NCBI GenBank assembly: GCA_024280635.1
Contig: JAJRPS010000018.1
Span: 1-37,209 of the forward strand
DNA: 37,209 bases
Reading direction: 5' to 3'
Source of the DNA: Bacteroidota bacterium
GTDB taxonomy: Bacteria > Bacteroidota > Bacteroidia > Flavobacteriales > Flavobacteriaceae
Part shown: positions 32,452 through 37,209 of the stretch, piece after piece
Numbering within the stretch: the first letter of the stretch is position 1
How the letters are laid out: every line of letters starts with the position of its first letter
The notes under the pieces: model-generated
Told to the model about the DNA's origin: nothing
The model's database searches: none
The model's input: only the letters and a program-made list of their open reading frames with translations
Program-made: the position numbers and the translations under genes

Positions 32452-33246
32452 TTATTTTGCTTGCGCTTTACCTAATAAAGCATCTACTTTATTTGCTTCT
32501 AAAGAGGTTGCGTAGCTTTCCTTAATTTGTATTAAGTATTTTGCGGCTTCATCATTTTTTCCTAAATCTAAGGCAACAATTGCTGCTTTATATAAAAACT
32601 TAGGAGTAGTGTAGCTGTTTGTTGTAATTTCTAATGCTTTTTTGTATGCTGTTAAAGCATCTTCTAATTGATTTAATTGCACAAAGGCATCACCAATAGC
32701 TCCTTTAGCAGTTGCTCCAAAAATTTCATCCTCACTTGTAAAATTATCTAAATACGAAACTGCATTTTTGTAATCGTTCATGTTTAAAAATGCAGTGCCT
32801 GCTGCGTAATTAGCTAAGTTTCCTGCTTTTGTTCCGCTATAGTCACTAGCAATTTGCACTAAACCTCTTTTTCCGTTTACACCGTTTAAAGCTAATGTAA
32901 ATAAAGAATCTTGTTCTTTTCCAGAAGCATTTACTGCTTTTGCAAAATAATCTTGCGCTACGTAAGCTGCATTAGAAGCTTCTGCCTCTTTAGGTTCTTG
33001 AATAAATTTAGAGTATCCCATGTATGCTAAAACACAAAAAGCAATAGCACCAATAACGGTAAAAATCATTTTTTGATTTTCAGCTACCCATTCTTCAATT
33101 TTATTTGCACTCTCGTCTAGGTTCTCGAAAATTTCCTCAGTAGTACTATCTCCTTCAACATAACCCTCTACTTCATTTAAGTTGTCATCAAAAGTAACTT
33201 CTTTTACTTTTGGTTTTCGATATCCTCGTTTTTTATATGTAGCCAT
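32452..33246 (-). CDS. Membrane-anchored TPR-type protein (YfgM/BamD-like)
   Basis: A 264-residue protein with a charged N-terminus (RGYRKPKVKEVTFDDN), an acidic linker, one TM at about residues 59-79 (MIFTVIGAIAFCVLAYMGYSKF), and then a helical C-terminal domain with tetratricopeptide-type helix pairs (LNMNDYKNAVSYLDNF, GDAFVQLNQLEDALTAYKKAL, LDLGKNDEAAKYLIQI). This topology, an N-in membrane anchor with periplasmic TPRs, resembles YfgM-like proteins, a chaperone-linked family. The specific role is unknown. It is paired with ribH and divergent from recF, a neighbourhood I recall as common in flavobacteria. Confidence 0.85.
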   Translation of the reverse strand: MATYKKRGYRKPKVKEVTFDDNLNEVEGYVEGDSTTEEIFENLDESANKIEEWVAENQKMIFTVIGAIAFCVLAYMGYSKFIQEPKEAEASNAAYVAQDYFAKAVNASGKEQDSLFTLALNGVNGKRGLVQIASDYSGTKAGNLANYAAGTAFLNMNDYKNAVSYLDNFTSEDEIFGATAKGAIGDAFVQLNQLEDALTAYKKALEITTNSYTTPKFLYKAAIVALDLGKNDEAAKYLIQIKESYATSLEANKVDALLGKAQAK

Positions 33247-33273
33247 AATTGTTATTTATTATAATAAGTCGAG

Positions 33274-33281
33274 CAAAAATA
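33274..33281 (-). promoter_or_regulatory. Candidate -7 element of the TPR-ribH operon
   Basis: CAAAAATA on the plus strand reads TATTTTTG on the minus strand, fitting TAnnTTTG, and lies 27 nt upstream of the start at 33246. Surroundings are very AT-rich. Confidence 0.4.
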
Positions 33282-33374
33282 TAATTTTTCTTTTAATTTT
33301 TAGGCTATTGTTTTGATAATTTTCAATAATTTGCAATGCTTAATCAAATAGAAGTACTTGTAAGGGGATAGAAT

Positions 33375-34454
33375 ATGATTTTAGAACACATTTCGTTAGT
33401 TAATTATAAAAATTTTAAATCGGAATCTTTTCAGTTTAACCAAAAAATAAACTGTTTTATTGGGCATAACGGTGTGGGAAAAACCAATGTGTTGGATGCT
33501 ATTTACCATTTATCATACAGTAAAAGTTATTTTAACTCCATTTCTAGCCAAAATATTAATCATGAAGCCGATTTTTTCGTGATTGATGGACAATATAAAA
33601 AAGAAGATAGGGATGAGAAAATTATTGTAAGCCTTAAAAAAGGTCAAAAAAAAATTATAAAACGTAACGGAAAAATATATGAACGTTTTTCTGATCATAT
33701 TGGTTTTTTACCATTAGTAATCATTTCGCCCTCAGATACCGATTTGATTAGTAGTGGGAGTGAGGTACGCCGAAAATTTGTAGATAGTATCATTTCGCAA
33801 TTAGACAAACACTATTTAACTACTCTTATAAAATATACCAAAACACTAGCGCAGCGAAATGCATTATTGAAATATTTTGCATTAAACAGTACTTTTAATA
33901 CCGATACACTAGCCGTTTATAATGAGCAGTTAGTAGTGTTAGGAACTCAAATTAACGATAAAAGAAAAACATTTATTACAGATTTTATTCCTATCTTTTT
34001 AAAGCGATACAAAACACTCAGTAATGATGTAGAAATCGTAAAATTGACCTATAAAAGTCAGTTAAACGATACAGGTTTAGCAGAATTGTTTATTCAAAAT
34101 TTACAGAAAGATAGGGTATTGCAATATACATCCGTTGGGGTACATAAGGATGATTTTGTGTTTACCATTAATGGGTATCCTATTAAAAAATTTGGAAGTC
34201 AAGGGCAACAAAAAACATTTTTAATAGCTTTAAAACTCGCACAATTTGATTTCTTATCAAAACAAACACAAGTAAAACCCATATTGTTGTTAGATGATAT
34301 TTTTGATAAATTAGACGAAACCCGTGTGGCGCAATTAATTGCATTGGTAAATGAAGATGCTTTTGGGCAAATATTTATTTCCGACACGCATGCTAAACGC
34401 ACAGAAGCCGTATTAGAAAAAACCAACCAATCTTATGAAATATTTAAATTATAA
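33375..34454 (+). CDS. recF: DNA replication and repair protein RecF
   Basis: RecF is an SMC-like ATPase that acts with RecO and RecR to load RecA at gaps. The 359-residue length is usual. Walker A is [16 protein letters not shown] (about 28-43). The family signature [16 protein letters not shown] (about 122-137) contains the 'RR.F.D' core. [17 protein letters not shown] (about 273-289) is the ABC signature, and [15 protein letters not shown] (about 302-316) holds Walker B and the D-loop. It overlaps the next gene by 20 nt. It diverges from the TPR-ribH operon. Confidence 0.96.
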   Translation: MILEHISLVNYKNFKSESFQFNQKINCFIGHNGVGKTNVLDAIYHLSYSKSYFNSISSQNINHEADFFVIDGQYKKEDRDEKIIVSLKKGQKKIIKRNGKIYERFSDHIGFLPLVIISPSDTDLISSGSEVRRKFVDSIISQLDKHYLTTLIKYTKTLAQRNALLKYFALNSTFNTDTLAVYNEQLVVLGTQINDKRKTFITDFIPIFLKRYKTLSNDVEIVKLTYKSQLNDTGLAELFIQNLQKDRVLQYTSVGVHKDDFVFTINGYPIKKFGSQGQQKTFLIALKLAQFDFLSKQTQVKPILLLDDIFDKLDETRVAQLIALVNEDAFGQIFISDTHAKRTEAVLEKTNQSYEIFKL

Positions 34455-34866
34455 AGTAATTATTATAACGGTGTTAGTTGTATTTGTAGGATGTAATACC
34501 CCTGTAAAACAAGAAGATTTGCAAAAAATAAATGGTTATTGGGAAATTGAGTTGGTAGAATCGGCTACTAAAAAGATAAAAAAATACGGACTGAATACTA
34601 CGATTGATTATTTTAATGTGGATAAAAACGGAAATGGCTTTAGAATAAAAACCAAACCCGATTTTTCAGGAAAGTATAAAACAAATAAGGTAAAGGATAC
34701 GTTGCATATTGTCTTTAAAAATAAACAATTTGTATTGCAAACCCGTACTCCTTATGATAGTTGGGAAGAAACGATTATAAAATTAACCGATGATAAACTC
34801 ATTTTAAAAAATGATAGAGGAATTTTATTTCATTACAAAAAACACCTAAAATACAATTTCAAATGA
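34435..34866 (+). CDS. Small lipoprotein of unknown function
   Basis: A 143-residue lipoprotein ([16 protein letters not shown], Cys at about 20). The mature part has a beta-rich pattern with [11 protein letters not shown] (about 32-42), then [18 protein letters not shown] (about 79-96) and [12 protein letters not shown] (about 121-132), like lipocalin-type (DUF-like) domains. I do not recognise a named family. It begins inside the last 20 nt of recF, and its TGA overlaps the next start in ATGA, so three genes are translationally coupled. A link between a lipoprotein and recF is not evident. Confidence 0.8.
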   Translation: MKYLNYKVIIITVLVVFVGCNTPVKQEDLQKINGYWEIELVESATKKIKKYGLNTTIDYFNVDKNGNGFRIKTKPDFSGKYKTNKVKDTLHIVFKNKQFVLQTRTPYDSWEETIIKLTDDKLILKNDRGILFHYKKHLKYNFK

Positions 34867-35171
34867 GTAGTAAAGATTACGATAGATTCCAAAAAAATGT
34901 AACCATAGGTGATGCATTAAAAGGCTTTATGAAAGCTAATAATTTGGATAAGGGAATAGAAAAAATAGATGCTCAAAATGCATGGTTTGCCATTATGGGG
35001 CAAGCAATAGAAGCATATACGAAAAGTGTGGAATTGCAAAACAGTACGTTGATAGTACGATTGTCTTCCTCTACATTAAGAGAAGAATTGAGTTATGGTA
35101 AATCAAAAATAATTACTAATATCAATGAGTATTTGCGAAAAGAAGTAGTAAAAGAACTCATTTTAGCATAA
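34863..35171 (+). CDS. DUF721 (DciA-like) protein
   Basis: A 102-residue protein of the DUF721 family. It contains GDALKGFMKANNLDKGI (about 16-32), then AQNAWFAIMGQAIEAYTKSVELQNSTLIVRLSSSTLREEL, the conserved core (about 38-77; only named by position here), and a hydrophobic end. In other bacteria DUF721 members include DciA, a loader/assistant of the replicative helicase DnaB, and the position behind recF fits a replication role. Bacteroidota members are short; activity is inferred. It overlaps the preceding stop by 4 nt. Confidence 0.9.
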   Translation: MSSKDYDRFQKNVTIGDALKGFMKANNLDKGIEKIDAQNAWFAIMGQAIEAYTKSVELQNSTLIVRLSSSTLREELSYGKSKIITNINEYLRKEVVKELILA

Positions 35172-35236
35172 GAAAGAATGATGTAATAATTAGTATTTTT
35201 TATAATGATAAAAGGTCTTAAAATAGGATAATTTTT

Positions 35237-35244
35237 TACATTTG
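35237..35244 (+). promoter_or_regulatory. Candidate -7 element of trxB
   Basis: TACATTTG fits TAnnTTTG and lies 54 nt upstream of the trxB ATG. No clear -33 TTG. Confidence 0.45.
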
Positions 35245-35298
35245 TAAAACAGAAAATGCTTAGTAAAGCATCAATAAAAATTAGAAAATAAAATAAAA

Positions 35299-36249
35299 AT
35301 GTCAGTAGCAATAGAAAAAGTAAAATGTCTAATCATAGGTTCAGGACCAGCCGGTTATACAGCAGCAATATATGCAGCAAGAGCAAACATGAATCCAGTA
35401 ATGTATATGGGGTCTCAACCGGGAGGGCAATTAACAACAACCAATGAAGTTGAAAACTTTCCAGGATATCCAGAAGGGATTACAGGTCCAGCAATGATGG
35501 AAGAATTGAAAGCACAAGCAGAGCGTTTTGAAACCGATGTTCGTGAAGGTTGGGTAACTAAAGTTGACTTTTCAGGAGATGTGCATAAAGTGTGGATTAA
35601 TGATGATAAAGAAATTCATTGTGAAACCGTAATTGTATCTACAGGAGCATCGGCTAAATATTTAGGTTTACCGTCAGAGCAAAAATACTTAAAAATGGGT
35701 GGTGGAGTTTCTGCTTGTGCTGTTTGTGATGGTTTCTTTTATAAAAATCAAGAAGTTATTTTAGTAGGAGCAGGAGATTCTGCTTGTGAGGAAGCGCATT
35801 ATTTGTCTAAAATATGTAAAAAAGTAACCATGTTAGTACGTCGTGATGAGTTTAGAGCGTCTAAAATTATGGCTACAAGAGTTCAAAATACCGAAAATAT
35901 TGAGATTTTATTTAATACGGAAACAGTAGAAGTATTAGGTGATGATTATGGCGTTACAGGAGCACGAGTAAAAAATAAAGTTACAGGAGAAGAAAAAGAC
36001 ATTCCTGCAACAGGTTTCTTTGTAGCCATTGGACACAAACCCAATACCGATATTTTTAAAGAGTACTTAACTTTAGATGAAACGGGGTATATTGTAAATG
36101 TTTGCGGTACTGCTAAAACAAATGTTGAGGGAGTTTTTGTGTGTGGAGATGCAGCAGATCATGTATATCGTCAGGCAATAACAGCAGCAGGTACGGGTTG
36201 TATGGCTGCCTTAGATGCAGAGCGCTATTTAGCAGCAAAAGAAGGCTAG
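35299..36249 (+). CDS. trxB: Thioredoxin-disulfide reductase
   Basis: TrxB reduces thioredoxin with NADPH through FAD. The 316-residue length is typical of the low-molecular-weight form. FAD binding: CLIIGSGPAGYTAAIYAAR (about 10-28). The redox-active disulfide is SACAVCDGFFY (about 136-146, CxxC). NADPH binding: LVGAGDSACEEAHYL (about 155-169). The C-terminal FAD motif is GVFVCGDAADHVYRQAITAAG (about 275-295). It is followed by a strong terminator and is convergent with the rRNA methyltransferase gene. Confidence 0.97.
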   Translation: MSVAIEKVKCLIIGSGPAGYTAAIYAARANMNPVMYMGSQPGGQLTTTNEVENFPGYPEGITGPAMMEELKAQAERFETDVREGWVTKVDFSGDVHKVWINDDKEIHCETVIVSTGASAKYLGLPSEQKYLKMGGGVSACAVCDGFFYKNQEVILVGAGDSACEEAHYLSKICKKVTMLVRRDEFRASKIMATRVQNTENIEILFNTETVEVLGDDYGVTGARVKNKVTGEEKDIPATGFFVAIGHKPNTDIFKEYLTLDETGYIVNVCGTAKTNVEGVFVCGDAADHVYRQAITAAGTGCMAALDAERYLAAKEG

Positions 36250-36279
36250 TAGTAAGAAATAATCAAAATTAAAAAGCAT

Positions 36280-36314
36280 AAAAAAACCTGAACTAATCGT
36301 TCAGGTTTTTTTAT
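36280..36314. terminator. Bidirectional terminator after trxB
   Basis: AAAAAAACCTGAAC (36280-36293) pairs with GTTCAGGTTTTTTT (36299-36312) around a 5-nt loop. It serves trxB and the convergent RlmB-type gene. Confidence 0.95.
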
Positions 36315-36344
36315 ACTCAAAATTAAAAATCAATCTTAATTTCA

Positions 36345-37085
36345 CTACTCACTAACAACTATTTTCTGTCTTACGGCTTCATATAAAAATGCGCCACAAG
36401 CAACAGAAACATTTAAAGACTCAATAGTGCCATACATGGGTAACTTAGCTTTAAAATCGCAAATTTTGAGGGTAGATGGGTTTACGCCACGTCCTTCAGA
36501 ACCCATAATGATAGCTGTTGGTTTTTTAAAGTCGATGTCATATACTAAAGCATCTGTTTTTTCTGATGCGGCTACTATTTGAAATCCGCTACCTTGTAAA
36601 AAGTAAATGGCATCTTTTAAATGGTTTACTCTACAAACAGGGATGTTAAACAAAGCACCTGCAGAGGTTTTGATAGCATCAGCATTAATGGGTGCAGCAC
36701 CTTTTTCTAAAATGATAATTCCTTTTACATTGGTGCAAACCGCTGTACGTGCAATGGCTCCGAAGTTACGAACGTCATTCACGCCATCTAACATTAATAG
36801 CATTGGATTGTCTGATAGCACTAAGTTTTCAGTAAGTGTTTCAATACTGATGGTTTCTACTAAAGCAATTTTAGCAAAAACCCCTTGATGGTTTTTGTCT
36901 TCGTATTTCCTGAACTTTTGTATGGGTACGTATTGGTATGGAGTGTTTGATTTTTTTAGCAAATCAAATAACTCTTTGCTTAGCTCATTTTGAGCCTCTT
37001 TTACAATATATACTTTTTCTATTTGTGTATTGGCATTAATAGCTTCTATTATAGCTCTTGATCCAAAAATTTCGTTTGTTTTCAT
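36345..37085 (-). CDS. rlmB: 23S rRNA 2'-O-ribose methyltransferase, RlmB/TrmH type (SPOUT)
   Basis: A 246-residue SpoU-family methyltransferase. The N-terminal substrate-binding subdomain starts EIFGSRAIIEAI (about 4-15). The catalytic SPOUT knot follows: motif 1 LDGVNDVRNFGAIARTA (about 98-114, Asn and Arg), motif 2 IIMGSEGRGVNP (about 192-203) and motif 3 IESLNVSVACGAFLYEAVR (about 221-239). RlmB methylates G2251 of 23S rRNA in E. coli; the exact nucleotide here is inferred from family. The start ATG at 37085 is preceded by a -7 box at 37104-37111. Confidence 0.93.
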   Translation of the reverse strand: MKTNEIFGSRAIIEAINANTQIEKVYIVKEAQNELSKELFDLLKKSNTPYQYVPIQKFRKYEDKNHQGVFAKIALVETISIETLTENLVLSDNPMLLMLDGVNDVRNFGAIARTAVCTNVKGIIILEKGAAPINADAIKTSAGALFNIPVCRVNHLKDAIYFLQGSGFQIVAASEKTDALVYDIDFKKPTAIIMGSEGRGVNPSTLKICDFKAKLPMYGTIESLNVSVACGAFLYEAVRQKIVVSE

Positions 37086-37103
37086 AAGTAAAGTTTACTA
37101 GTG

Positions 37104-37111
37104 CAAAGGTA
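37104..37111 (-). promoter_or_regulatory. -7 element of the rlmB promoter
   Basis: CAAAGGTA on the plus strand reads TACCTTTG on the minus strand, fitting TAnnTTTG, ending 18 nt before the start codon at 37085. Confidence 0.5.
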
Positions 37112-37178
37112 GTAATACCAAATGAATTTTAAATGTATTGTTTTGAAGTTTGTAAATTGCTTGAATTTAGTGCATAAA

Positions 37179-37206
37179 AAAACCATCCCAATTAAGGGAT
37201 GGTTTT
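37179..37206. terminator. Terminator hairpin at the window edge
   Basis: AAAACCATCCC (37179-37189) pairs with GGGATGGTTTT (37196-37206) around a 6-nt loop. It probably ends a gene lying beyond the window on the minus strand, since no plus-strand gene precedes it. Confidence 0.85.
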
Positions 37207-37209
37207 AAA

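Noticed and set aside
33247-33374. Search for an FMN riboswitch near ribH
   Set aside because: Neither the TPR-ribH leader nor the gap before recF shows the conserved stems or sequence of an FMN element.

Overview
This is AT-rich chromosomal DNA from a member of the Bacteroidota, most likely the family Flavobacteriaceae. Several signs agree. The exact octamer TATCTTTG, which fits the Bacteroidota -7 promoter consensus TAnnTTTG, recurs just upstream of gene starts. There are GIN-domain (DUF2807), DUF4870/PspC, DUF1343 and DUF2141 proteins and many short lipoproteins. The neighbourhoods rsgA-dtd-mazG and ribH-TPR | recF-DUF721 are also typical. Genes are densely packed on both strands. I see no rRNA, tRNA, CRISPR array, insertion sequence or phage gene. 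The window reads as core chromosome plus a catabolic cluster and an envelope-stress-like cluster.

Layout. 1-3.9 kb (+): 3' end of rsgA, dtd, a MazG-type pyrophosphohydrolase, a small membrane protein, aroA and queA, closed by a strong terminator. 3.9-6.6 kb: an outer-envelope esterase lipoprotein (-), a class I methyltransferase split by a frameshift in an A9 run (+), and a second methyltransferase (-). 6.6-12.6 kb (-): a partial kynurenine / 3-hydroxyanthranilate breakdown cluster. It holds kynureninase, a RidA-type 2-aminomuconate deaminase candidate, a small membrane protein, an aldehyde dehydrogenase, an SDR that has lost its YxxxK motif, a broken 57-residue gene, and an ACMSD-like decarboxylase. 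The dioxygenase (HAAO) and the hydroxylase (KMO) are not here. 12.6-15.5 kb (-): MsrA lipoprotein, an unknown lipoprotein and a DUF853 HerA-like ATPase. 15.6-22.3 kb: queE, a DUF2059 protein, a secreted protein, a methyltransferase, a YkgJ-type cysteine-cluster protein, a DUF1343/NamZ-like lipoprotein, a LolC/E-FtsX permease and a cysteine synthase family enzyme. 22.4-26.8 kb (-): two GIN-domain proteins, a PspC protein, a PadR regulator and a DUF4870 membrane protein, with paired palindromes around the promoter. 26.9-31.8 kb: DUF4442, an AIM24/TIGR00266 protein, a small protein, divergent oxyR and dps, an unknown protein, a methyltransferase and a DUF2141 protein. 32-37.2 kb: ribH and a TPR membrane protein (-), recF-lipoprotein-DUF721 (+), trxB (+) and an RlmB-type rRNA methyltransferase (-).

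Four non-coding or disrupted features stand out. Two copies of one structured repeat (8074-8163 minus, 21106-21238 plus) each begin 10-12 nt after a stop codon, in the sense orientation of that gene, with the ends conserved and the inner stem-loop diverged. Two 35-bp heptanucleotide arrays lie inside aroA and are translated. Two genes carry frame disruptions (4927-5989 and 7797-7969). The PadR/PspC promoter is flanked by two palindromes 34 bp apart. All functional calls come from reading motifs by eye; no database search was run.
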